Assembly (NCBI RefSeq): GCF_000472525.1 | Contig: NZ_AWZT01000037.1 | Span: 1 to 64,000, forward strand | Length of the DNA: 64,000 bases | Source of the DNA: Paraburkholderia dilworthii | Lineage (GTDB): Bacteria > Pseudomonadota > Gammaproteobacteria > Burkholderiales > Burkholderiaceae | Direction of reading: 5' to 3' | Part shown: piece by piece, positions 36,056 to 45,677 of the stretch | Layout of the letters: every line of letters begins with the position of its first letter | How positions within the stretch are numbered: position 1 is the first letter of the stretch | Made by a program: the position numbers and the translations under genes | Notes under the pieces: generated by a model | The model's input: the letters and a program-made list of their open reading frames with translations, nothing else | Databases searched by the model: none | Told to the model about the DNA's origin: nothing

Positions 36056-39000
36056 AGAAGGAAGAACTCAAGGCCGGCGTCGTGGTGTCAGGACCGCTCT
36101 TTCCCGAGCCAATCCAGGTCGTGCTGGTCCAGGGGATTGGTTCGTCAGTCAGGATGTTTGGCAAGGGGCTGCGCACCGAAAGAATGTACGACCCCATCCT
36201 GACCGAAGAGCAGATGGAGTCGCTCCAGGCCAGTCCCGAGAAGGAGCCGTACGACGGTGACCCCCTGCGGTTTCGCCTCGGTGTCGAGGCGATGCGCTTG
36301 GGCCTGGCCTACGAGTACGACCCCTACTTCTCACTGTCCATTGCTAGGGTGGACCCACTGCCGCATCAGCTGGAAGCCGTCTACGACTACTTCTTGAAGC
36401 TTCCGCGCATCCGCTTCCTGCTGGCAGACGACCCCGGCGCAGGCAAGACCATCATGGCAGGGCTCCTCATCAAGGAGCTGAAGATTCGCGGCCTGGTCAA
36501 GCGCACGCTCATCGTGACGCCAGCAAACCTGTCCTTCCAGTGGCAGCGGGAACTCAAGGACAAGTTCCGCGAGCAGTTTGAGGTAGTTCGCAGTGACGTG
36601 CTGCGAGCCAATTACGGCAGCAACCCTTGGCAAGACAAGAACCAAGTCATCACTTCGGTTTCTTGGGTCTCCCGCATCGAAGATGCCCGCGAATCCCTGC
36701 TGCGCAGCCATTGGGACCTCATCATCGTTGACGAGGCCCACAAGATGTCGGCCTACAGCTCCGACAAGAAGACGCTTGCCTACCAGCTGGGTGAGCACCT
36801 GTCGCAAATGACCGACCACTTTCTCCTGATGACGGCAACGCCGCATAAGGGGGACGCCGAGAACTTCTGTCGGTTCCTGTCGCTGCTCGACAAGGACGTC
36901 TACGGAGACGTTCGTAGTCTTAACGAGGCTATGGCGCAGCAAGAGGCGCCGTTCTACCTGCGACGGGTCAAGGAAGCGTTGGTGACTTTCCCTGACCCGG
37001 AAACAGGGCAGGTGAAAGCACTCTTCACTCGTCGTATCGTAAAGACAAGCGAATTTGCAATAGGTTTGGAAGAGTATGAGCTGTACGACCAGCTGACCCG
37101 CTACGTTGAGAACCAATCCATCCGCGCTGCGCGAGATGACAGTGCTCGTGGTCGTGCGGTCAGCTTCACGATGGCGATGCTTCAGAGACGCTTTGCCTCC
37201 AGCACTTACGCCGTCAGGCGCAGCCTGGAGCGCATGAAGGAGAAGCGCGAGAGAATTCTTGAGAACCCTGAAAAGTATCGGCAGGAGCAGATTGCGCGCC
37301 GCCTTCCAGACGACTTCGACGAACTGCCTGACGATGAGCAGCAGGACATGCTCTCGGACCTAGAGGCGACGGTAACCTCGTTCAATCCGGAGCACCTCCG
37401 CGAGGAAATCGCAGGCCTGTCCGCTCTGATTGGCCAAGCCAAAAGGCTGGAGTCGACGGAGCAGGAGGTCAAGGTTCGCAGCCTGAAGACGCTGCTGACC
37501 GAGAAGGGGGTGTTTGACGACCCCACGATGAAGCTGCTCATCTTTACTGAGCACAAGGACACCCTAGACTTCTTGGTTGGCGATGGCCGCGATGGTCGTC
37601 CGCTCGGTAAGCTGCGCGAGTGGGGGTTGACCGTCACTCAGATTCATGGGGGCATGAAGATTGGGGACAGAGACACCCCGGGCACGCGCATCTACGCTGA
37701 GCGCGAGTTTCGCGAGTCCTGTCAGGTGCTGGTTGCAACTGAAGCCGCCGGCGAAGGCATCAACTTGCAGTTCTGCTGGCTGATGATTAACTACGACGTA
37801 CCGTGGTCGCCGGTCCGGTGCGAACAACGGATGGGGCGCATTCATCGTTACGGACAGGAGAAGGACTGCCTGATTTTCAACTTCGTCACGACGAACACCC
37901 GTGAGGGCCGCGTGATGCAGAAGCTGTTCGAACGTTTGAAGCAGATTGAACTCGACATCGACCCCGGTCAGACGGGGAAAGTGTTCAACGTCTTGGGCGA
38001 CGTATTCCCTGCCAACCAGCTCGAGCGGATGCTGCGCGACATGTACGCGCACAACAACATGACCGAAGACCTCATCAAGCAGCGAATCGTTGAAGAGGTC
38101 GACACCGACCGGTTCAAGGGCATCACGGCCTCTACCCTAGAAGGCCTAGCCAAGCGGGAACTCAACCTTTCCGCCATCTTGGGCAAGTCTGCGGAGGCCC
38201 GTGAGCGCCGCTTGGTGCCAGAGGTCATCCAAGACTTCTTCCTGCAGGCCGCGCCAGTCACTGGTATGACGGTCAGCGAACCAAGCCGCGACCGCAGCAC
38301 TTTCCGTATTGGCCGGGTCCCCCGCCACCTCTGGCCCATTGGCGAACGCCTTGAGCCTCGCTTTGGGCGACTTGGGCACGAGTACAAGCAGGTCGTTTTC
38401 GACAAGGAAAAGCTCAAGAAGGACCCGACGGCAGACTGGGTAACGCCTGGGCATCCGCTCTTCGAGGTGGTTCGCAATGACTTGCAGGAGCACGTCCGGG
38501 ACGACCTTGCGCGCGGAGCCATCTTCCTGGATATGAATCGGGCCGTGCCGGCGAGGTTCAGTGTGTTCTCCTCCGCGATTCGGGACGGGCGTGGCAACGA
38601 GCTTCACAGACGTCTCTTCATCGTCCTGCAGAACCTTGATGGGACGATGCAACTCAAGCAGCCGACGTTCCTGCTAGATGTGGTGGCTGCGCCGAAGGGC
38701 ACTCTCGCGCCAGACCTTTCCGTTGTGGACGAACAGGCGGCAGAAGCCTACTTGGTCGTCGAAGCGCTTCAGCCGTTCCTTGAGGAAATCAAGGGGCAGC
38801 GCATCAAGGAAATTGAGACCATTTCCAAGCACATGGAAATCAGCCTAAACGAGCTGATTCACCGACAGAACCTCCGGATGGCGGAGCTACATGGCCAACA
38901 GTCTGCCGGTGACACTGACTCCCCTGTCGCAGCCAACATCAAGCTGACGGAAGACAAGCTCGAAGAGCTCAATGGCCGGCTTGAGCGCCGACGTGTTGAA

Positions 39001-39498
39001 CTGGCCCAGGAGCGACACTGTACCATCAGCGACATCCGGCGCCTCGGTGTGGGCTGGCTGCTGCCTCACCCGGACAGAACTACACCAGGCATGGCACCCT
39101 TTGTGCGCGACGACGAGATTGAGCGCATCGCTGTCGTGGCGGTCATCGCGATGGAGCGCGCGCGTGGTTGGGAGGTGGTCAGCGTCGAGAGCGAGAATCG
39201 CGGCTTCGACCTCATCTCTCGCCGCCCGCATCCCGAGGACCCAGCGAGTGCTCTCGAGGTCCGCTTCATAGAGGTGAAGGGCCGCGCCGGTGTTGGCGAG
39301 GTTGCGCTCTCCTCGAACGAGTACAGAACGGCCCAGCGGCTCCGCCATGACTACTGGCTCTACGTCGTTTTCAACTGTGCGACGACTCCTGACATTAAGG
39401 TCGTCCGTGACCCTGCCGTACAGATGGACTGGGAACCGGTGGTGCGTATCGAGCAGTACCATGTCAAGCCCAATTCCGTCATTCAAGCAGCGAACTAA
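36052..39498 (+). CDS. SNF2-family helicase with C-terminal DUF3883 domain (DrmD-like)
   Basis: A 1148-residue DNA translocase. The helicase N-domain has LLADDPGAGKTIMAG near residue 126 and LIIVDEAHKM near 225, with TATPHKGD after. The C-domain has the VATEAAGEGINLQFC and QRMGRIHRYGQ motifs. The last 120 residues (RGWEVVSVE, NRGFDLISRRP, RFIEVKGR, YWLYVVFN) form a DUF3883 domain whose D...ExK residues suggest a PD-(D/E)XK-type nuclease or DNA-binding fold. It begins with GTG, coupled to the RHH gene. With the DUF1156 methylase and DUF499 ATPase it forms a defence set like DISARM class 1 (drmD-drmMI), but drmA/B/C are absent. Confidence 0.9.
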   Translation: MKKEELKAGVVVSGPLFPEPIQVVLVQGIGSSVRMFGKGLRTERMYDPILTEEQMESLQASPEKEPYDGDPLRFRLGVEAMRLGLAYEYDPYFSLSIARVDPLPHQLEAVYDYFLKLPRIRFLLADDPGAGKTIMAGLLIKELKIRGLVKRTLIVTPANLSFQWQRELKDKFREQFEVVRSDVLRANYGSNPWQDKNQVITSVSWVSRIEDARESLLRSHWDLIIVDEAHKMSAYSSDKKTLAYQLGEHLSQMTDHFLLMTATPHKGDAENFCRFLSLLDKDVYGDVRSLNEAMAQQEAPFYLRRVKEALVTFPDPETGQVKALFTRRIVKTSEFAIGLEEYELYDQLTRYVENQSIRAARDDSARGRAVSFTMAMLQRRFASSTYAVRRSLERMKEKRERILENPEKYRQEQIARRLPDDFDELPDDEQQDMLSDLEATVTSFNPEHLREEIAGLSALIGQAKRLESTEQEVKVRSLKTLLTEKGVFDDPTMKLLIFTEHKDTLDFLVGDGRDGRPLGKLREWGLTVTQIHGGMKIGDRDTPGTRIYAEREFRESCQVLVATEAAGEGINLQFCWLMINYDVPWSPVRCEQRMGRIHRYGQEKDCLIFNFVTTNTREGRVMQKLFERLKQIELDIDPGQTGKVFNVLGDVFPANQLERMLRDMYAHNNMTEDLIKQRIVEEVDTDRFKGITASTLEGLAKRELNLSAILGKSAEARERRLVPEVIQDFFLQAAPVTGMTVSEPSRDRSTFRIGRVPRHLWPIGERLEPRFGRLGHEYKQVVFDKEKLKKDPTADWVTPGHPLFEVVRNDLQEHVRDDLARGAIFLDMNRAVPARFSVFSSAIRDGRGNELHRRLFIVLQNLDGTMQLKQPTFLLDVVAAPKGTLAPDLSVVDEQAAEAYLVVEALQPFLEEIKGQRIKEIETISKHMEISLNELIHRQNLRMAELHGQQSAGDTDSPVAANIKLTEDKLEELNGRLERRRVELAQERHCTISDIRRLGVGWLLPHPDRTTPGMAPFVRDDEIERIAVVAVIAMERARGWEVVSVESENRGFDLISRRPHPEDPASALEVRFIEVKGRAGVGEVALSSNEYRTAQRLRHDYWLYVVFNCATTPDIKVVRDPAVQMDWEPVVRIEQYHVKPNSVIQAAN

Positions 39499-39511
39499 AA
39501 TTAGAGCCAGC

Positions 39512-42493
39512 ATGCAAGCATTTCCAAAGCGACTCATCGAGGTTGACCTCCCAATCCGTCGAATTTCTGCCCATGCACGTCGCGAGAAGTCGATTCGACA
39601 CGGCCACATTTCAACCTTGCATGTGTGGTTCGCACGTAGGCCTCTCGCATCCTGCCGGGCGGTCATCTGTGCATCGTTGTGGCCAGACCCAGTGGACCCC
39701 CTGTGCCCTGCGGCATTCAGGGAGCTGGTGACGACTGAACTTGCAGCTTGGGCACAAGACAACCTTGGAAAGGCATCTCAAGACAGCTATAAGTCGCTGC
39801 TCGACATTCGGCAAAACCCGGAGCGAGCATCAGCACCGGAAGTCCAGCGGCAGGTGTTGCTTGACTTCTTGGCTGACTTCGCGAATTGGGACAATGCGAA
39901 TGACCCAGCCTTTGTCGGTATGTCCACACGTCTGACTCAGGGCGCTCACGTAGCCCTAGGTGGTGCTCTGGGTAGCAGCCCTTTGGTCATTGACCCGTTC
40001 GCGGGCGGAGGGGCAATTCCTCTCGAAGCGTTGCGTGTCGGAGCTGACGCTTTTGCCGGGGATTTAAATCCAATTGCAGTGCTGCTAAACAAAGCGGCTC
40101 AGGAGTATGTTCCCCGATTCGGACAGTCGCTGGCAGCCGAAATCCTGCGCCTGGGCGCAGAGGTCAAGAGCCGTGCCGCACAGGCCTTGATTTCTCTCTA
40201 TCCCACGACTGCGGACGGGGAGGTGACAGTCGCCTATCTGTGGGCAAGAACAGTCCACTGCGAAGGGCCAAATTGTGGAGCAGAAGTGCCGTTGCTTCGC
40301 TCCGTACAATTGTCGAAGCGCAAGGGCTCCTCGGTCGGAATGGAGGTCGTTCCTGACAAGGCAAGCCGGACTGTTGGCTTCCGACTTCCTAAGACAGGCG
40401 AGACCATCACTGCGGCAGCCGGCACAGTAAAGGGCGGGGCCGCAACTTGCCCTGTTTGCGGCTTCACCACCTCAGCAAAATCTGTCCGGGCGCAACTGAC
40501 CTCCGCACATGGCGGAGCAAAGACCGCTCGCATGTATGCCGTCTACTGTGAGGGTGTGCGTGGACGATTCTTTCGACTTGCTGACCAGTCGGACTTCGCT
40601 GCGTATGAAGCAGCGACAAAGGTGAAGGAGAAGCTCGAGACTGAGCAACCAGGCGCATTTCCCTCGGAACCCATCAATCCGATTCGCCCATACAAGAACA
40701 CCCGGGGCCTCAGCGCCGTGACCCGCGTTGGCTGTGCCACTTTCGGCGACCTCTACAACGACCGGCAGGCTGTGTCTATCCTGACGCTGTTCCGCCTTGT
40801 CACCGAAGTGGTCGAGCAGGACAAGAGCGTTCCAGAGGAAATGAAGGCTGCGGTCGCCACACTACTGGCTTTCGCCGTTAGCCGCAGCGTCTCCCAAAAC
40901 ACAACGATGTCTCGATGGGACGCTTCCCGCTTGACTATTAAGGGAGCCTTCTCCAAACAGGCCCTCGCAGTTGTTTGGGATTTTGCTGAGGCTAATCCAT
41001 TCTCGGGCGGCACGTCCGACTGGGATGGTGCGCTCGGGTGGGTCGTCAAGTTTATTCAGGCCTGTTCAAGCATTGACCACGGCGGGCATGCGATGCGCGT
41101 CTCGGCCACGTCTCAGGCACTCCCAGACGACTCTGCTGCCGCACTTGTGTGCGACCCTCCCTACTTCGCAGCCATCCCGTACGCGGACCTTTCTGACTTC
41201 TTCTTTGTGTGGCTGAAGCGAGCGCTTAAGGGCATTCATCCCGAGCTGTTCGTGCCGGAGCTCACTGAGAAGACGGAGGAACTTATCGTCACCAATGCGC
41301 AAAAGACGGCCGAGGGCGGTGCAAAGGATGACTCGTTCTTCCGCAAAGGCATGACCAAGGCACTGGAAGTCGCACGTCGCGAGGTAATGCCATCCGGTAT
41401 TGGCGTTGTTGTCTATGCTGAGAGCACCACGGCGGGCTGGGAGGCAGTCCTGGGCGCCATCATTGAGGCTGGCTGGGTGGTAACCGCCTCTTGGCCCATC
41501 GAGACCGAGATGGAAAACCGAACGCGAGCGCAGAACACGGCCTCTCTGCAGTCTTCGGTGCATATCGTCTGCAGGCCGCGTGAGGCCCTGGACGGGAGCC
41601 TTGTCGAGCAGTCCATTGGCGATTGGCGTGATGTACAGGTAGAGCTACCCGCTCGAATTCACGAATGGATGCCGCGACTCGCTCAGGAAGGTATCGTGGG
41701 CGCAGACGCAATCTTTGCCTGCCTTGGGCCGGCGCTGGAAGTGTTCTCGCGATTCCATCGGGTCGAGAAGGCCAACGGCGACGTAGTAGAGCTGCGCGAG
41801 TACCTAGAGGCAGTCTGGGCTGCCGTTTCCAAGGAAGCGTTGAGCATGATTTTCTCCGGAGCCGATTCCGGCCGTTTTGAGGAGGACGCGCGTCTTACTG
41901 CGATGTGGCTCTGGACGATGTCCACATCCGGCGATGACGATGGCGCTGAGGCCGATGTGGATGAAGATGCGGAGGACGACGAAGGCACCCCGACCGCGAA
42001 GGCCTCGCCCAAGGGCTTTGTGCTTGACTTCGACGCAGCCCGTAAGATTGCTCAAGGTCTAGGAATCAATCTGACAGACATCAATTCAGTGGTCGAAACA
42101 CATGGGGACAGCGCTCGATTGCTGCCAGTTTCGGAACGCGCAGCCTACTTGTTCGGCAAAAGTGACGCGCTCGTCCCAGGTAAGCGGCCGAAGTCGACTG
42201 AGCAGCTGAGCCTTTTTTCCATCCTTGGTGTAGACGAGTCTGACGACGCAGCCGTCGAAGGCCTCGGCATTCAACCAGGCAAGTCTGTACTGGACCGAGT
42301 CCATCAAGCTCTGCTGCTGTTTTCCACGGGGCGAAGTGAGGCGCTTAAGCGTTTCTTGGTTGGAGAAGGTGTTGGGCGTGACCAGGGATTTTGGAGCTTG
42401 GCGCAAGCCCTCTCCGCGCTCTATCCATCCAATGTCGATGAAAAACGATGGGTCGACGGCCTGTTGGCTCGAAAGAAGGGCCTTGGCTTCTGA
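39512..42493 (+). CDS. DUF1156 adenine-specific DNA methyltransferase with Zn-ribbon
   Basis: A 993-residue methylase of the COG1743 type. The DUF1156 N-terminus (KRLIEVDLPIRRISAHARRE, LHVWFARRPLASCRAVI) is followed by the SAM motif DPFAGGGAIPLEALR near residue 160. A zinc ribbon follows (CEGPNCG near 250, CPVCGF near 312), then the catalytic motif CDPPYFAAIPYADLSDFFFV near 548, which marks an N6-adenine or N4-cytosine methylase. An acidic low-complexity stretch lies near residues 815-830. It starts 14 bases after the helicase stop. It likely marks self DNA for the linked defence system. Confidence 0.92.
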   Translation: MQAFPKRLIEVDLPIRRISAHARREKSIRHGHISTLHVWFARRPLASCRAVICASLWPDPVDPLCPAAFRELVTTELAAWAQDNLGKASQDSYKSLLDIRQNPERASAPEVQRQVLLDFLADFANWDNANDPAFVGMSTRLTQGAHVALGGALGSSPLVIDPFAGGGAIPLEALRVGADAFAGDLNPIAVLLNKAAQEYVPRFGQSLAAEILRLGAEVKSRAAQALISLYPTTADGEVTVAYLWARTVHCEGPNCGAEVPLLRSVQLSKRKGSSVGMEVVPDKASRTVGFRLPKTGETITAAAGTVKGGAATCPVCGFTTSAKSVRAQLTSAHGGAKTARMYAVYCEGVRGRFFRLADQSDFAAYEAATKVKEKLETEQPGAFPSEPINPIRPYKNTRGLSAVTRVGCATFGDLYNDRQAVSILTLFRLVTEVVEQDKSVPEEMKAAVATLLAFAVSRSVSQNTTMSRWDASRLTIKGAFSKQALAVVWDFAEANPFSGGTSDWDGALGWVVKFIQACSSIDHGGHAMRVSATSQALPDDSAAALVCDPPYFAAIPYADLSDFFFVWLKRALKGIHPELFVPELTEKTEELIVTNAQKTAEGGAKDDSFFRKGMTKALEVARREVMPSGIGVVVYAESTTAGWEAVLGAIIEAGWVVTASWPIETEMENRTRAQNTASLQSSVHIVCRPREALDGSLVEQSIGDWRDVQVELPARIHEWMPRLAQEGIVGADAIFACLGPALEVFSRFHRVEKANGDVVELREYLEAVWAAVSKEALSMIFSGADSGRFEEDARLTAMWLWTMSTSGDDDGAEADVDEDAEDDEGTPTAKASPKGFVLDFDAARKIAQGLGINLTDINSVVETHGDSARLLPVSERAAYLFGKSDALVPGKRPKSTEQLSLFSILGVDESDDAAVEGLGIQPGKSVLDRVHQALLLFSTGRSEALKRFLVGEGVGRDQGFWSLAQALSALYPSNVDEKRWVDGLLARKKGLGF

Positions 42494-42631
42494 TGTCTTG
42501 ACACCACTGCATCGGCGCTAAGGACGATGACCACCGTGGCGCGCGATGCCACGTAGGGAGCAGCGGCGACCTCGACGAGGGGGTGACGCCTGCAGAACCT
42601 AAAAGCACTGAAAAGAATCGAGGAAAGCGAG

Positions 42632-45424
42632 ATGGCAATTAAGCCTTGGTATAAGGTGGTGACTCCTAGGGAGGACCTGAGGGAAGACCGCCCCCTGGAC
42701 GCATCGGAGTTTGCCGTGCACCTGGACCAGGTGCGCGACAGGCGTGCACCGGAGGTCTATCAGAACCCTGCCCGATTCTTCGAACGGACATTCCTTACCA
42801 AGGGCTTAACCGGGCTGGCTTCCGAAGTCTTAAGGCGGCTCTCGGGCATCAAGACGGAGACATCAGCCGTCTTCAATATGACCACGCAGTTCGGTGGTGG
42901 TAAGACGCACTCTCTACTTCTGCTCTATCACCTAGCCATCAGCGGAGCTGCGGCAAATGAGTGGCAGGGGGTTCGCCGGCTTACAGAGGCCGCAGGCATC
43001 AAGTCCGTCCCGAAGGCCCGTGTTGCGGTTTTTGTCGGCACCGAGTTTGACCCCCTCAGTGGTCGCGGCGGCGACGATGGCACGCCCTTGCGAAAGACCC
43101 CGTGGGGCGAGCTGGCTTATCAACTCGGCGGAGCTGAGGCGTTGGCTGTCTTGAAGGAACACGAAGACCAAGGTATCGCCCCTGGCGGTGATGTCATCCG
43201 ACGTTTCCTTCCAAAGGGCGAGCCTGTTCTCATCGTGATGGACGAGCTGATGAATTTCGTCAGCCGTTGCCGCAAGAGCGGGCTTGCAGCACAGCTGTAC
43301 AACTTTCTGCACAACCTGTCCGAAGAGATGCGCGGCCGCGACGACGCGGTCCTTGCAGTCTCCATTCCAGCCTCTGAGTTGGAAATGACGGCTGAGGATT
43401 TCTCCGACTATGACCGCCTCAAAAAGCTCCTAGACCGGGTTGGCAAGGCAGTCATGATGTCTGCTGACTCGGAGACCTCCGAAATTATTCGCAGGCGTCT
43501 GTTCGAGTGGGACGAAGCTCAACTTAGTCCTGACGGACGGGTGCTCCTCAACCGCGATGCACACGCTACCTGCAACGAGTTCGGCGACTGGGTGCGCGAC
43601 CACAAGCACCAGGTGCCGGATTGGTTCCCTTCCGATGCGTCGAGGGAGGCGTTCGCTGCGACCTACCCGTTCCACCCGACTGTCCTCTCGGTGTTCGAGC
43701 GCAAGTGGCAGGCACTGCCGCGCTTCCAGCAGACGCGGGGCGTTCTCCGGCTCTTGGCGCTTTGGGTCGCCAAGGCCTACCAAGCTGGCTTCAAAGGGGC
43801 ACACCGAGACGCACTGATTGGGTTGGGCACAGCCCCCCTCGACGATTCACAATTCCGGGCTGCCCTCTTCGAGCAGCTTGGTGAGCATCGCCTGGAGGCT
43901 GCGGTCGGCACTGATATTGTTGGCAAGAAGGACAGTCACGCGCTTCGTTTGGATAATGAAGCTTCGGACGAGTTCAAGAAATGGCGCATCCATCGCAAGG
44001 CTGCAACGGCTATCTTCTTCGAGTCCAACGGAGGCATGTCAAGGTCTGATGCGTCTGTGCCAGAGGTCCGGCTAGACGTTGCGGAGCCCGACATGGACAT
44101 CGGGAACATTGAAACGGCACTCGAATCCTTGGCCGACTCCTGCTATTACCTAACCGTTGACCGAAACCGCTACCACTTCAGCTTCAAGGAGAACCTGAAC
44201 AAGCGATACGCTGACCGCAGGGCAAACATCAAAGCTGACGACATTGCTGAGCGTGTGCGCACTGAGGTTCAGCGGGTCTTCGGCGGACAGGCCCCTGTAG
44301 AGCGCGTCTTCTTTCCGGAACGGAGCAACCAAGTTTCTGACCGACCGGTCCTCACATTGGTCGTTGTGAACCCCGAGAGGACGCTGGACGATGAGAAGGC
44401 GACTCGCAGTTTTGTTGAAAGCCTGATTCGCGACGTCGGAAACACCGGACGGACGTTCAAAAGTGCGCTTATCTTCGTCGCTGCCCAGTCGGGGACGCAG
44501 CTCAACGATGATGCCAAACGCCTGCTGGCTTGGGAGGAAATCAACGAAGAGCTCCCCACTATCAACATCGACGAAACACAGCGAAGCCAGCTCGGAGAGA
44601 ATATACGTAAGGCGCAGCGTGACCTGCGCGAGTCGGTTTGGCGGGCCTACAAGAACATGCTGCTCCTTGGCAAGGACAACGGTCTCAAGCTGCTCGACAT
44701 GGGCTTGGTCCATAGCAGCGCAGCGGAAACCCTGGTGCAGTTCCTGCTGAATCACCTCAAGCAAGCTGATGAGATTCAGTCGGGTATCAGCCCCAACTTC
44801 TTGGTCCGCAACTGGTCTCCCGCCTTCAAGGAGTGGAGCACCCGCGCCATTCGAGATGCGTTCTACGCATCCCCGGTGTTCCCTCGGCTACTGAATCCGG
44901 ATGCGCTCAAGGAGACCATAGTTCGAGGCGTACAAGGCGGCGTAATTGCCTATGTCGGCAAAGGGGCGAACGACAAGTATCAGCCGTTCCACTTTGAGCG
45001 GTCCGTATCGGTCGAGGACATTGAAGTCTCGGACGAAACATTCTTGGTCACTCAAGAGACAGCTCGTGCCTACCGTGACGCCCTTGAAATGTCCGTCACG
45101 GACCCCACGCCGCCAGTGGTGTCGCCGGTGCAGCCCTCTGCCGGACAGGAGGAGGACGAGGACACGGTACCACCTTCGCAGCAACCCGAGTCGCCGGTCG
45201 CACCTGAGCCGCAGGTAATTGATGGGTTCAGCTGGACGGGAGACGTCCCAGCGCAGAAGTGGATGAACTTCTACACGAAGGTGCTGGCCAAGTACGTCAC
45301 CAGTGGCGGGTTATCACTACGCCTGGATGTGAAGGTCGCACCCGCATCTGGAGTGACACCGCAGCAGCTTGAAGAAGTAAAGGCTGCGCTCCGCGAGTTG
45401 GGGCTGAGCGACAAGCTTGACTGA
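42632..45424 (+). CDS. DUF499 (COG1483) AAA+ superfamily ATPase
   Basis: A 930-residue P-loop ATPase. FNMTTQFGGGKTHSLLLLYH near residue 85 is Walker A and EPVLIVMDELMNFV near residue 200 is Walker B, both as in DUF499 proteins. ARFFERTFLTKGLTGLASEV in the N-terminus is also typical. The C-terminus has an acidic/proline linker and a compact domain. DUF499 proteins travel with DUF1156 methylases in bacterial and archaeal defence islands. The ATG at 42632 follows GAGGAAAGCGAG. It is the last gene of the operon. Confidence 0.92.
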   Translation: MAIKPWYKVVTPREDLREDRPLDASEFAVHLDQVRDRRAPEVYQNPARFFERTFLTKGLTGLASEVLRRLSGIKTETSAVFNMTTQFGGGKTHSLLLLYHLAISGAAANEWQGVRRLTEAAGIKSVPKARVAVFVGTEFDPLSGRGGDDGTPLRKTPWGELAYQLGGAEALAVLKEHEDQGIAPGGDVIRRFLPKGEPVLIVMDELMNFVSRCRKSGLAAQLYNFLHNLSEEMRGRDDAVLAVSIPASELEMTAEDFSDYDRLKKLLDRVGKAVMMSADSETSEIIRRRLFEWDEAQLSPDGRVLLNRDAHATCNEFGDWVRDHKHQVPDWFPSDASREAFAATYPFHPTVLSVFERKWQALPRFQQTRGVLRLLALWVAKAYQAGFKGAHRDALIGLGTAPLDDSQFRAALFEQLGEHRLEAAVGTDIVGKKDSHALRLDNEASDEFKKWRIHRKAATAIFFESNGGMSRSDASVPEVRLDVAEPDMDIGNIETALESLADSCYYLTVDRNRYHFSFKENLNKRYADRRANIKADDIAERVRTEVQRVFGGQAPVERVFFPERSNQVSDRPVLTLVVVNPERTLDDEKATRSFVESLIRDVGNTGRTFKSALIFVAAQSGTQLNDDAKRLLAWEEINEELPTINIDETQRSQLGENIRKAQRDLRESVWRAYKNMLLLGKDNGLKLLDMGLVHSSAAETLVQFLLNHLKQADEIQSGISPNFLVRNWSPAFKEWSTRAIRDAFYASPVFPRLLNPDALKETIVRGVQGGVIAYVGKGANDKYQPFHFERSVSVEDIEVSDETFLVTQETARAYRDALEMSVTDPTPPVVSPVQPSAGQEEDEDTVPPSQQPESPVAPEPQVIDGFSWTGDVPAQKWMNFYTKVLAKYVTSGGLSLRLDVKVAPASGVTPQQLEEVKAALRELGLSDKLD

Positions 45425-45677
45425 GTCTTCGAGAATTCATTCGTGACACCCGCTCAGTCTGGCCAGAAAGCCAAGGAATGTAAGTTGTCGTTGGCTTTCT
45501 GATGCTAGTCGGTCAGCCTGTAAGCTCTCGCTAGTAACCTGCACGAAATGGGCGTGGTGCAGATTACCCGCCGTCTTTGCCTTTAGATGAGCGTCGAGAA
45601 AGAGGTCACAACATTCGTGACCTAATCAAAAGATGCACTCGAGCGCCTTCATGGCACGTCGGCGACGCCACAGCTGT

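Noticed and set aside
36052..45424. Complete DISARM or BREX system
   Set aside because: No DUF1998 protein (drmB), drmA-type helicase, PLD nuclease, PglZ or BrxL homologue is present; only the helicase and methylase resemble DISARM parts.
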